DNA of 64,000 bases from Vibrio sp. YMD68 (GTDB lineage Bacteria; Pseudomonadota; Gammaproteobacteria; Enterobacterales; Vibrionaceae). Positions 44,100 to 53,418 of this stretch are shown here, piece after piece. The notes beneath the pieces were generated by a model. That model ran no database searches. It had not been told where the DNA came from and saw only the letters and a list, made by a program, of their open reading frames with translations. Where the stretch lies: contig NZ_CP124613.1 in the NCBI RefSeq assembly GCF_029958905.1, forward strand, positions 1 to 64,000. The letters are read 5' to 3'. A program made the position numbers and the translations under genes. Position 1 is the stretch's first letter. Every line of letters begins with the position of its first letter.

Positions 44100-45347
44100 A
44101 TGAATGGAACAAGACTAAGTAACCTTGCTCTAGTGGTGATGTGTATCTTTGGCTCAGGGGTGTCTTTCGCTAATCCGGTAAATTTCAACTTTGATGAAGT
44201 TAAAGATTCACCTATTACTGCGCTTATCGATATAGATACCGGTTATAACGATAACCTGACTCGCGAAGCTAATGAAACTGATGCTATTTCATCTTCATTC
44301 ATCAAAGTATTTCCTGGGCTAGCGTATACCTATAAACCCTCAGCGAGCCGCTACAGCTTGCTGTATGTCATCGACTCTGGTTATTTCTTTAACAGTAAAG
44401 ATGACAACTACACTGACCAATATTTTGAGTCAAACAATCTCATCAGCTTTAACCCACGTAATAATCTTTCACTGACGTATTCTTATTATGCTACGCATGA
44501 AGAAAGAGGCACAGGCCTCAGTGAAGGGACCCTAGAAAGCCTTGCTATCGCTGAACCCGTAGAGTATACAAACCAAAATATTCAGACTCATTATTTATAC
44601 GGAGCACCTAGCGCAACGGGACAACTAAAATTTGGACTAGGCTACCAAGATAAAACCTATACGAACTACAAAAGCTTCACTCGCAATAATATTCAGTACG
44701 GAAGTCAATTCAGTGACTTTACCTCCAAACAGTTTTCAGCCGCTTTTTTCTATCGCCTAAGAGCCTCAACTAAGCTCTCAGTTTCCGCGGAACGTGACGA
44801 CAAGCAGTATCAATACACCGCTGAAAATACGGCAAACAGAGATAATATCACTGATTATTACTCGCTAGGGGCGATGTGGGACATTACAGATAAAACCCTG
44901 GGTGAGATCTCAGTGGGTTTGCAAGATAAAGAGTTCAGTTCAAACGAAAGAAGCGACTTTTCAGGTTTGAGTTGGAGAGTAAAAACCGACTGGCTACCTC
45001 AGCGTCATAGCAAACTGTCATTGTTCGCGTCCCTATCCGCTGAAGATCCCGATCAGCTAGGTGACTACATCAATGAAACGTTGGTTAAGTTGAGTTGGAA
45101 ACAAGACTGGTTCGAACGGTTCTCAACAACAGCGCTAGTCAGTTGGGAAAACGATGACTATACCGCTAGCTCAGACATCGGAAATCGCGAAGATGACACG
45201 TATCTTTATCAATTAGATTTCAATTATCAATTTAGCCGAATACTCCATTTTGGGTTGTACTTATCCTCAGAGGATAAAAACTCTACTTGGAGTGCCTATC
45301 GCTACGACCAACAATTAGTCGGACTGTATACAAGAATCGAGTTATAA
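44100..45347 (+). CDS. Outer-membrane beta-barrel protein of the polysaccharide locus
   Basis: The 415-residue protein has a signal peptide (MNGTRLSNLALVVMCIFGSG, cleavage after SFA) and then a barrel: alternating strands such as YSLLYVIDSGYFF, NLSLTYSYYATH and ILHFGLYLSSEDK, many Tyr, Ser and Asp residues, and a C-terminal LVGLYTRIEL ending. It resembles the BBP2-type putative porins in exopolysaccharide clusters. Since the neighbouring Wza-type protein lacks a membrane-spanning part, this barrel may form the outer-membrane exit (inference). AAGGGTGA precedes ATG 44100. Confidence 0.8.
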   Translation: MNGTRLSNLALVVMCIFGSGVSFANPVNFNFDEVKDSPITALIDIDTGYNDNLTREANETDAISSSFIKVFPGLAYTYKPSASRYSLLYVIDSGYFFNSKDDNYTDQYFESNNLISFNPRNNLSLTYSYYATHEERGTGLSEGTLESLAIAEPVEYTNQNIQTHYLYGAPSATGQLKFGLGYQDKTYTNYKSFTRNNIQYGSQFSDFTSKQFSAAFFYRLRASTKLSVSAERDDKQYQYTAENTANRDNITDYYSLGAMWDITDKTLGEISVGLQDKEFSSNERSDFSGLSWRVKTDWLPQRHSKLSLFASLSAEDPDQLGDYINETLVKLSWKQDWFERFSTTALVSWENDDYTASSDIGNREDDTYLYQLDFNYQFSRILHFGLYLSSEDKNSTWSAYRYDQQLVGLYTRIEL

Positions 45348-45349
45348 CA

Positions 45350-45880
45350 ATGAAGTTAATAAACTGCCTATTTATTTTTACTCTCAACCTGTTTTTATCA
45401 ACGTCAGTCATTTCTGCCGAAGAGCACTACACTCTAGGAGCCGGTGATAAGATACAAATACATGTCTATGGGGAACCTGAACTCTCTTTTGAAGAGCTAT
45501 TCATCAGCTCGAATGGTATTTTTGATTACCCGTACCTTGGTCAAATTCAATCACTTAATAAAACCACACAACAACTCAAAGAAGAAATAACCTTAGGTTT
45601 AAAAGGAGATTATCTTATTGAGCCGAAAGTAATGGTCAGTGTACTTTCATTTAGAAAAATCTATATAAATGGCGAAGTAAAAAATCCTGGTGGTTATGAA
45701 TATCAGCCAGGCCTCACCATCGATAAAGCCATCGCACTTGCTGGTGGTTTTACCGACAGAGCAGCGAAAAGCAGCATCACCATTACTAACAACGCATCTG
45801 GTATCCAATCAAAAAAAACCAAGTTGACCAAAAGTGTACGTCCTGGTGACATTATTACGATTGAGGAAAGCTTTTTTTAA
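45350..45880 (+). CDS. Short polysaccharide export protein (Wza-type, PES plus SLBB)
   Basis: The 176-residue protein has a signal peptide (MKLINCLFIFTLNLFLSTSV, cleavage near ISA-EE), a polysaccharide export sequence domain (YTLGAGDKIQIHVYGEPELS) and one SLBB domain (KIYINGEVKNPGGYEYQPGL). It lacks a lipobox cysteine and the C-terminal helix that forms the outer-membrane pore in E. coli Wza (about 380 residues). It is therefore periplasmic and likely links the Wzc-type protein to a separate barrel. ATG 45350 follows the preceding stop by two bases. Confidence 0.9.
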   Translation: MKLINCLFIFTLNLFLSTSVISAEEHYTLGAGDKIQIHVYGEPELSFEELFISSNGIFDYPYLGQIQSLNKTTQQLKEEITLGLKGDYLIEPKVMVSVLSFRKIYINGEVKNPGGYEYQPGLTIDKAIALAGGFTDRAAKSSITITNNASGIQSKKTKLTKSVRPGDIITIEESFF

Positions 45881-45891
45881 GCTAACACAAC

Positions 45892-48108
45892 ATGAATAAA
45901 AATATAGAAACCTTTAAAATTGAAGAAAGTATCATTGACGTGAGTCGATATATTTCTGCGTTAAAGAAACGCGCCATTGTTATAATGTTAATTTCGTTAT
46001 TAATGGCTTCCGCTACGTATTTAGTCACAAAGCAGATGCCGCCTATTTACACTGCAAATGCCACCATATTAATCGAAGCAAAAGCAAGTAAAGCAGTTTC
46101 TATTGAGGAAATTGTTGGGATTGATTCAAGTCAGCAAGAATACTATCAAACGCAATATGAAATCATGAGATCCAACCATATTGCTGAGAAAGTGATTAAG
46201 CAATTCCAATTAGAAAACAACCCTGAGTTTAATGGGGAAAATAGCTATTTTAGTATTAGAGGCTTCATTTTCCACTACATCTACGCCCTGCGTAATATCA
46301 TTATTTCGCCGGATAACAACCTATCTTCCTCTGATAGTTATTCTCAAGTAATCCAAAAAAAACGCTTAGTACTTGAAAATTTTAAAAATAAATTAACGAT
46401 ATCACCTATTAGAAAAACCCAACTTGTTAACATCTCGTTTGAGTCGTACAGCCCTGTCACCTCAGCTACGCTCGCCAATGCTGTTGGCCAGGCTTACATC
46501 GACAGTAATATCGAAGCAAAGTTGTTAATAAACCAAGAAGCAACCAGATGGATATCTGGGAAGCTAGAAGAATTAGCGTATAGCCTAAGAACCTCTGAGG
46601 CAAAGCTAACTTTATTTCAAAAAGAGCAAGGTTTAGTCGATGCTGCTGGGATCGATTCACTGCAAACGAATGAGCTAACATATCTAACGACTCAAATTGG
46701 CAACGCACGTGACCGACGACTCGCAGCCGAATCACTTTACACCGTGCTACGACAAAATAAGAACCAAGATATCGCAAACCTTTATGCAATTTCTGAAATA
46801 TCTAATCACCCGCAAATTCGCGATCTTAGGCTCAACGAAGCCGATCAAGAGAAGCAGGTCTCCCAGTTAGCCAAGCGATATGGTCCTAAGCACGATAAAA
46901 TGATTCAAGCGAAAGCCGAGTTAAAATCGATACGCGAACGATCCCTTCTTGTACTTTCACAACTGGCAAAGGGTATAGAGAAAGAATACTCGGCCGCCAA
47001 GCAGCAAGAGCAAGCGCTACTTCGAGAACTTGATAGCAAGAAGCTGGATTTCCAAGACCTGTCTCTAAAGCGTACCGAGTTCCAAAAGCTTGAACGTGAA
47101 GTTATTAACGACCGGAAACTCTACGACTTATTCTTAACTCGACAAAAAGAGACATCCGTAACGAGCGACTACCAAGCCGCAGTTGCTCGCATTACAGACC
47201 ATGCGTTAATGCCACTGAAACCAACGAAACCAAGCAAGTTGAAGATTGTTATCATCATCACCGGGCTCACAATGATCATACTCTGTTCAATCGTTATTCT
47301 CAGAGAGTCAGTTCGAAATGACTTAGAGCTGGCTGGAGATATTGAAGAGAAAATCGGCCTGTCTCCTATTGGCTCGATTCCAAAACTCAAGCGTTCTTGG
47401 ATATCTAAGCCTAGACGTGAAGTAGATCGATTTCTAAGCGTTGAGAACAGTCCATTTTCAGAAGCGGTTCGATCACTGCGAACTCGACTTTTACTTAATT
47501 CTGCTAATACAGGTCGAAAACTGTTCGCTGTGACCTCTCCTTTACCCGCTGAAGGAAAAAGCACAATGGCAACGAACTTAGCGCTCTCTTTAACTAAGAT
47601 GGAACGTGTCATTATTATTGATGCTGACTTAAGGCGTCCATCACTGGGCAAGTTATTTGGGTTATCGATGAGTCAGAGTGGATTAAGCAATTATCTACTT
47701 CTCGATGAAGAACTAGAGGCATGCCTATATCACGACAATGCTTCAGGTCTAACAGTACTACCCGCTGGGTTTATTCCCCCCAACCCTCAAGAACTGTTAG
47801 GAAGCAAAAAGTTCGAAAAACTCTTGGCAACCCTAGAGGGGCAATTCGACAAAATCATCATTGATTGCCCACCAGCTATGGTGGTAAGTGATGCATTAAT
47901 CATTGGTAACCTTACTAAAGCTCTAATGCTCGTTGTAAAAGCAGGCTCAACCAAAACAAAGCATGTGCGCAAAACATTGTCCGACATATTAAACCACGAC
48001 ATCAAAATCGATGGTGTGATTCTGAATCAGAGCAAAGAGCCGAGCTCTCGAAAATCGAATGCCTACTACGCAAGCTACGCGTACAAAGCAAGCACTAAGT
48101 CCAGTTAA
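45892..48108 (+). CDS. Wzc-type polysaccharide co-polymerase and tyrosine autokinase
   Basis: The 738-residue inner-membrane protein has two membrane helices (about residues 24-46 and 445-465) flanking a Wzz-like periplasmic domain with long coiled coils. The cytoplasmic BY-kinase has Walker A with PLPAEGKST (about 550-558), Walker A' VIIIDADLRRP (574-584), Walker B KIIIDCPP and a tyrosine-rich tail (NAYYASYAYKAS). It controls chain length and export through phosphorylation cycles. No phosphatase (Wzb) is encoded next to it. Confidence 0.94.
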   Translation: MNKNIETFKIEESIIDVSRYISALKKRAIVIMLISLLMASATYLVTKQMPPIYTANATILIEAKASKAVSIEEIVGIDSSQQEYYQTQYEIMRSNHIAEKVIKQFQLENNPEFNGENSYFSIRGFIFHYIYALRNIIISPDNNLSSSDSYSQVIQKKRLVLENFKNKLTISPIRKTQLVNISFESYSPVTSATLANAVGQAYIDSNIEAKLLINQEATRWISGKLEELAYSLRTSEAKLTLFQKEQGLVDAAGIDSLQTNELTYLTTQIGNARDRRLAAESLYTVLRQNKNQDIANLYAISEISNHPQIRDLRLNEADQEKQVSQLAKRYGPKHDKMIQAKAELKSIRERSLLVLSQLAKGIEKEYSAAKQQEQALLRELDSKKLDFQDLSLKRTEFQKLEREVINDRKLYDLFLTRQKETSVTSDYQAAVARITDHALMPLKPTKPSKLKIVIIITGLTMIILCSIVILRESVRNDLELAGDIEEKIGLSPIGSIPKLKRSWISKPRREVDRFLSVENSPFSEAVRSLRTRLLLNSANTGRKLFAVTSPLPAEGKSTMATNLALSLTKMERVIIIDADLRRPSLGKLFGLSMSQSGLSNYLLLDEELEACLYHDNASGLTVLPAGFIPPNPQELLGSKKFEKLLATLEGQFDKIIIDCPPAMVVSDALIIGNLTKALMLVVKAGSTKTKHVRKTLSDILNHDIKIDGVILNQSKEPSSRKSNAYYASYAYKASTKSS

Positions 48109-48126
48109 AAGGAATAACAGACCAAT

Positions 48127-49098
48127 ATGAACATCTTGATAACAGGAGCTAGTGGCTTCATCGGTACGCATCTCATTCGTGAACTGACAACTCAAGGGCA
48201 CCATATTTTTGCACTTGATATTCTTCCCCCTCGCGAACAACACGATCACGTCGACTATATTACTGCCGATGTACGTGATCTTTCAGCGCTTGACCTTAAT
48301 TCTAAAATTGATCGAATCTATAACTTTGCAGCGGTCCATACGACACCTGGACATGAGGATATTGAATATTTTGATACCAATATTTTTGGTGCACTTGAAA
48401 TCACCAAGTTTGCGAAACAACATGATGTGAAAGAGATTATTTTCACAAGTTCGATTTCCGTTTATGGTCCAAATGAAGAAAGTCGTAGTGAAACGTCGCC
48501 ATTGACACCCAATTCGGCGTACGGATTTTCTAAAGCTCAAGCAGAAGTTATTCATAAATCATGGGCACAAGACAACCAAGCTAGAACACTGACTATAGTT
48601 CGGCCTGCTGTTGTGTTTGGTGAAGGTGAGGGAGGCAACTTTACTCGACTCGCCAAAGTACTTAGAAAAGGGTATTTCCCTTTCCCTGGTAGAAAAGACA
48701 CCATCAAAGCCTGCATTTATGTAAAAGAACTGCTCGAAGCGATTGAGTTTGTTCATTCATCTAATCTTGGTACTGAGTCAAACTCAAACATAGCGACATT
48801 TAACGGTGCCTTCCCGACCAAGTACAACATCGAACAGATCGTTGATACCTTTACTGAAGTCTCTTTCCCTAACGTAAAAAAGGTCTGTATTCCAAAGCAG
48901 CTCATATTTGGTGCCGCCAAGTTAATTTCTTACTTTAAGGGGTTTGGGCTAGGGATTAACCCAGAAAGAATTACAAAGCTTGTTCGCTCAACCAACATCA
49001 ACGCTGACTACTTGTCAGAGAATGGTTACACCTATCGATACACATTGAAATCTTCTTTGGCTGATTGGGCTGAAAGCACTTCTGGAAGGTATCTGTAA
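48127..49098 (+). CDS. NAD-dependent sugar epimerase/dehydratase, extended SDR
   Basis: The 323-residue enzyme has the Rossmann signature GASGFIGTHL at residues 7-16 and the catalytic SxxV..YGFSK (SISVYG, SAYGFSK). Extended SDRs convert nucleotide sugars, for example UDP-glucose to UDP-galactose or UDP-glucuronate to other forms. The exact reaction is not predictable; it probably supplies a sugar for this polymer. AAGGA lies 13 bases upstream. Confidence 0.85.
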   Translation: MNILITGASGFIGTHLIRELTTQGHHIFALDILPPREQHDHVDYITADVRDLSALDLNSKIDRIYNFAAVHTTPGHEDIEYFDTNIFGALEITKFAKQHDVKEIIFTSSISVYGPNEESRSETSPLTPNSAYGFSKAQAEVIHKSWAQDNQARTLTIVRPAVVFGEGEGGNFTRLAKVLRKGYFPFPGRKDTIKACIYVKELLEAIEFVHSSNLGTESNSNIATFNGAFPTKYNIEQIVDTFTEVSFPNVKKVCIPKQLIFGAAKLISYFKGFGLGINPERITKLVRSTNINADYLSENGYTYRYTLKSSLADWAESTSGRYL

Positions 49099-49101
49099 AC
49101 C

Positions 49102-50991
49102 ATGATGGAAAATAAGCATACTTACCGACCAGACATCGATGGCTTAAGAGCTATCGCTGTATTAATCGTTGTTCTCTATCACGCGGGTATTGAGAACATC
49201 AGTGGCGGTTTTGTTGGCGTTGATGTCTTTTTTGTTATTTCAGGCTATGTCATTATGTTAAGCCTGCTCAAAATGCTCAATGACGGTACATTTTCTATTA
49301 CCGAGTTCTACTTCCGAAGAGCTAGGCGCATCATGCCTGCTTTATTTTTCATGTTACTAATCACTACTGTTTTTAGCTATGTTTGGTTCTTGCCAACTCT
49401 GTTTGATGACTATTTAAAAAGCTTATTATCGTCCTTAGGATTTGTATCAAATTTCTATTTTTGGTCGACTACTCATTATTTCGGAGCTTCAGCTGAGCTA
49501 AAACCACTACTGCATACATGGTCTTTGTCTGTTGAAGAGCAATATTATATTTTCATGCCGATATATGTTTTTTTGGTCTATCGATATTTTGGCCAAAACT
49601 GGAAACTTGCTCTATACCCTCCCTTTTTTATCAGCCTAATATTAAGCTGTTATTTGATCGACAAAGCTGCGTCAGCAAATTATTTTATGCTTCCTACTCG
49701 CGGTTGGGAATTGTTACTTGGTGCTATCATCGCAGCCGTCCCTCCGTTTAAGGTATCATCTCGTTGGCAATCTTGGATTTTAGGTTTTCTGGGGTTGGGA
49801 ATGATTATTCTTTCGGCTGTTTACTATAATAAGTACACGCCCTTCCCAGGCTATAGTGCTGTTATTCCTTGCTTGGGTGCAGCATTTATCATCCTTGCAG
49901 GAAGCAAACAATATGAAAACAATACAATGGCTAATCCTATTGGATATTTTTTAGCAACGCGACCACTCCTTTATATTGGTACTATTTCCTATTCCTTATA
50001 CCTGTTGCATTGGCCAGTAACTGTCTTCTTTCGATATCAATTACTCGCTCCACTCAATACCAATCACACTGTTTGGATAATTATAATCAGTTTTGCTCTG
50101 GCCGCATTTTCTTATCATTTTGTTGAAAAACCTTACCGCTACAGTAAAAACGCCAAGCGTTCATCTGTATTCACATTCTCTGGTGTCGGAATGGCCGGTT
50201 TTGGATTTACAGCAGTAGTACTATTGCATTTAAATTCACAACCAGCAGACCAACCACATCTCGTAGACTCTGTTAATAAAACCTCCTCATCTCCGTGCTT
50301 TTTAATGAATGCGAAAAATTATTCACAGTGGAGTGAGTCAGAGTGCATCATTAACAATACTCAAGAAGAGAAAACAAAAATATTGCTCTGGGGTGACTCG
50401 TTTCTTAATCACTACGCGCCAGGAATAAAGTTAAACAGTCAAGAATTAAATGCTCAATTTGTAAAGTATTCTTCTGCAGGTTGCCCGCCAATTCTTAGTT
50501 TTGAATCCTATGCATTACCTTATTGCAATGCATTTAATCAAAACGCTATCGAAGTCATCAAAGAGAATAAATATGACTTAGTTATTATTTCCGCCAAATG
50601 GACAGATCATGCAAAAAATGGATTAGAGAAACTTGAATCTACGTTATCAGAACTGGATAGTCTGGGGGTACGCTATTTGGTTATTGGCCAATCTCCTCAA
50701 TTCATTACTGACGTATCAATTATTAATGATCTAAAAGGTAAGAACGAAAAAAATCATTCATGGCCTATCATTTTTGGGCCAGATATAAACCAGGAATTAA
50801 GCAACATCCTTAACCATAATAACTTCATTGACCCCATGAATAACCTCTGTATCGATGGTACTTGCCCATATAAAAAACAGAATGTATTGCTCTACAGCGA
50901 TTATGGACACCTTTCTGAGCACGGTTCAAATCTGGTTGTGAAAAATATGATAAATACAATTAATGACTGGATCTATGAAAGTAAACATTAA
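49102..50991 (+). CDS. Membrane acyltransferase, OafA/YrhL type with SGNH domain
   Basis: The 629-residue protein has ten or eleven helices of acyltransferase family 3, with YRPDIDGLRAIAVLIVVLYH (the catalytic His) and FFVISGY at the start and SVEEQYYIF in the middle. A periplasmic SGNH domain follows from about 410: ILLWGDSFLNHYAP holds the Ser, and DYGHLSEHGSN holds the Asp-x-x-His. Such proteins move acetyl or other acyl groups to polysaccharide. This predicts an O-acylated polymer. Confidence 0.92.
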   Translation: MMENKHTYRPDIDGLRAIAVLIVVLYHAGIENISGGFVGVDVFFVISGYVIMLSLLKMLNDGTFSITEFYFRRARRIMPALFFMLLITTVFSYVWFLPTLFDDYLKSLLSSLGFVSNFYFWSTTHYFGASAELKPLLHTWSLSVEEQYYIFMPIYVFLVYRYFGQNWKLALYPPFFISLILSCYLIDKAASANYFMLPTRGWELLLGAIIAAVPPFKVSSRWQSWILGFLGLGMIILSAVYYNKYTPFPGYSAVIPCLGAAFIILAGSKQYENNTMANPIGYFLATRPLLYIGTISYSLYLLHWPVTVFFRYQLLAPLNTNHTVWIIIISFALAAFSYHFVEKPYRYSKNAKRSSVFTFSGVGMAGFGFTAVVLLHLNSQPADQPHLVDSVNKTSSSPCFLMNAKNYSQWSESECIINNTQEEKTKILLWGDSFLNHYAPGIKLNSQELNAQFVKYSSAGCPPILSFESYALPYCNAFNQNAIEVIKENKYDLVIISAKWTDHAKNGLEKLESTLSELDSLGVRYLVIGQSPQFITDVSIINDLKGKNEKNHSWPIIFGPDINQELSNILNHNNFIDPMNNLCIDGTCPYKKQNVLLYSDYGHLSEHGSNLVVKNMINTINDWIYESKH

Positions 50992-52258
50992 TGGCCCCAT
51001 AGACCGAAGCCTTTCATTAGAAAAAGGAATTATAAAATATGATGTACTCATCACGAATATCATTATATTTTCATTAATATCGGCTTCATTAATTAGTTCA
51101 GCCGCTGCTTTCATTTTTCTATTGTCTGGATTATTCCATTGCGTGAAACGCTATCAGTATTCACTTGCGGCCTGCAAAGAATGCTGGCCTCTATTCTCTT
51201 TTTCAGTTGTTGCTATTATGTCAACATTTTGGTCAGAGACACCGGCGTCATCTTTGAAATCAGCGCTTCAAATATTTTGTACAACGCTAATTTGTGTTTC
51301 ATTAATCTACACCGTAAAAAAAGAAGTCATTATTACTGCGCTTACGGTTAGCTTAATCACTTTAATGCTTTACGGATTGAGTTCGAATAACACCGTCATT
51401 ATCTCGTATACAGGGGAGGTCGTCCGTATTGGACATTTTGGCAGTAAAAATAACATGTCAAGTTTTGCTGCTTTCTCAGCCATGGTAGGCATAGGTACGT
51501 TATGTTTACCCGCTGTGCGTCCCTATATGAAAGTACTCGGATCCTTTTGTACATTACTGTCAATCGTGGTTTTTTACTATGCTAAATCATTGGGAACCAA
51601 CCTGGCTTTCTTCACTGTTTTATTCATCGCTTTGGCCATATTTTTTTATTCCACTAAAAATATATCAATCATAAATCGACGCATTATAAATCCACTCATT
51701 GTGGGGTATTTAATTGTATTCATTCTCAGTGTTATATATTTTTTCAACTTTAGTTACTACGAAAACTTTATGTACTCACTTGGTAAGGATCCGACCATAA
51801 CTGGCAGGACAATGATTTGGCAAGTTGGCTTTAACTCTATTCAGGATAATCCTCTTTTGGGTGTAGGGTATGGTGCATACTGGAATATCAATAATCCAGG
51901 TGCGATCGAGATATGGGAATTAATGCACAAAGAAGTCGGTGCACTGTTTGGTTTTCACAATCTATACATTCATTATTACGTTGAGCTAGGAGTATTCGGC
52001 TTTCTGTCGATCGCCTTAATAGTTGGAAGTTGCTTAAAACAAGCCTATCTCAGAGCAACTCATGGAATGGAGTTGTTCGATGTGTTTATTTTCATACTAC
52101 TCCTGTTTTTCTTTGCAAAGAGTTTCGTGGAAACAACTGGTTTTGCTCAGTTCCATTTTAGCCATTTTAGTCTTTGCCTTATTTGGATGACTCTAAACAG
52201 AAAAACTTTTTTTGATTGTGGAAAAAAAACAATCATCGTATTTGAGGGAAAAGCATGA
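50963..52258 (+). CDS. Wzy-type polymerase / O-antigen ligase family
   Basis: The roughly 430-residue inner-membrane protein has about 11 helices and the Wzy_C signature TGRTMIWQVGFNSIQDNPLLG around residue 280, with HNLYIHYYVELGVFG following. In this cluster it should polymerise the repeat units on the periplasmic side (compare ExoQ). The frame overlaps the preceding gene by 29 bases; ATG 50963 and ATG 50975 are both possible and neither has a strong ribosome-binding site. Confidence 0.88.
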   Translation: MTGSMKVNINGPIDRSLSLEKGIIKYDVLITNIIIFSLISASLISSAAAFIFLLSGLFHCVKRYQYSLAACKECWPLFSFSVVAIMSTFWSETPASSLKSALQIFCTTLICVSLIYTVKKEVIITALTVSLITLMLYGLSSNNTVIISYTGEVVRIGHFGSKNNMSSFAAFSAMVGIGTLCLPAVRPYMKVLGSFCTLLSIVVFYYAKSLGTNLAFFTVLFIALAIFFYSTKNISIINRRIINPLIVGYLIVFILSVIYFFNFSYYENFMYSLGKDPTITGRTMIWQVGFNSIQDNPLLGVGYGAYWNINNPGAIEIWELMHKEVGALFGFHNLYIHYYVELGVFGFLSIALIVGSCLKQAYLRATHGMELFDVFIFILLLFFFAKSFVETTGFAQFHFSHFSLCLIWMTLNRKTFFDCGKKTIIVFEGKA

Positions 52259-53418
52259 AAATATTGTACATCGTTCATGATCTTAACGATGCTGCAGTAA
52301 AACGCAGAGTATCGATGCTAAAGCATGGCGGTGCGAAAGTGACACTAATCGGCTTCTATCGTGGCAAAAAGCCCGGAGCCACACTGTGTGGTTGCCCCGC
52401 ATTATCGCTAGGCGAAACTTTTGATGCGTCATTCATACAGCGTATCGTTAAAGTTGTACAAGCCATTGCAAAGCTAAAAAAGACATTAAAAAACACCAAC
52501 GATTTTGACGTCATTATGGCTCGAAATCTCGATATGCTAGCAATAGGAAACAAAGCAAAATCACTGCTGAATGTTCCTCTAATTTATGAGTGTCTTGATA
52601 TCCACCGATTTCTCATTGCCAACAACTGGGCCGGTCATATTTTTCGAAGCATAGAGAAACGACTCTGCCATTCTGTTTCTCTACTCATAACCAGCTCTCA
52701 AGGTTTTATAGATAATTACTTTCAACCTATTTCAAACACAAAATTACCCTACTTTATCTTAGAAAATAAAGTATTCAGCACGAAGCCGCTGCCACCTCTT
52801 TACCAAAAGCCATTTGATAAAGATCATATTACCATTACCTGGAATGGAGCCATTCGCTGTCACCGCTCGCTGCAGATATTGTCTCAAGTCACACGAAAGC
52901 TAGAAGGGAAAGTCACTGTCACTATTTGGGGGAAACCCGCTTATACGGAGTTTTCGGACTTTGAGGCGTTAGTAAACAATGAACCCTATATTAAGTTTAA
53001 GGGACCCTATAGCTTCCCTGATGACCTAGCAAAGATCTACCAACAGGCAGATTTTAACTGGACTTTGGATTTTTTCGAAGAAGGTGGGAATTCAGAATGG
53101 TTGTTACCGAACCGAATTTATGAAGGTGGCCTGTTTAATGTGCCTCCTATCTACCGAGCAAATACCTTTATGGCCGAAGTTCTTAACGATCTCGACTTAG
53201 GGATCTCTATTGATGATGATTTTAGCCAATCATTGAGCGGTTTTTTGGCTTCGGTAAACGAAGCTAGCTATCAGTCACTACACAAAAAAATGGAGGCTGT
53301 TCCATCGTCTCGATGGTGTTATGACAACGTTCAGTGCCTGTCACTGATTCAGCTGTTATCTCAACAAGCATTAAAAAATAATAATGACTTACAAGGACTT
53401 GTCCGTGTCACTAAATAA
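52255..53418 (+). CDS. Glycosyltransferase, ExoL-like
   Basis: The 387-residue cytoplasmic protein has a GT-B layout: KILYIVHDLNDAAVKRRVSML at the start and ITITWNGAIRCHRSLQILSQ to NEPYIKFKGPYSFPDDL in the second half, like ExoL-type succinoglycan glucosyltransferases. Its donor is unknown. The start overlaps the previous stop (ATGA), a sign of coupled translation. Confidence 0.82.
   Translation: MKILYIVHDLNDAAVKRRVSMLKHGGAKVTLIGFYRGKKPGATLCGCPALSLGETFDASFIQRIVKVVQAIAKLKKTLKNTNDFDVIMARNLDMLAIGNKAKSLLNVPLIYECLDIHRFLIANNWAGHIFRSIEKRLCHSVSLLITSSQGFIDNYFQPISNTKLPYFILENKVFSTKPLPPLYQKPFDKDHITITWNGAIRCHRSLQILSQVTRKLEGKVTVTIWGKPAYTEFSDFEALVNNEPYIKFKGPYSFPDDLAKIYQQADFNWTLDFFEEGGNSEWLLPNRIYEGGLFNVPPIYRANTFMAEVLNDLDLGISIDDDFSQSLSGFLASVNEASYQSLHKKMEAVPSSRWCYDNVQCLSLIQLLSQQALKNNNDLQGLVRVTK

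Noticed and set aside
47169..47651. 160-codon frame antisense to the Wzc-type gene
   Set aside because: Covers conserved kinase motifs on the other strand; no start site and no family resemblance.
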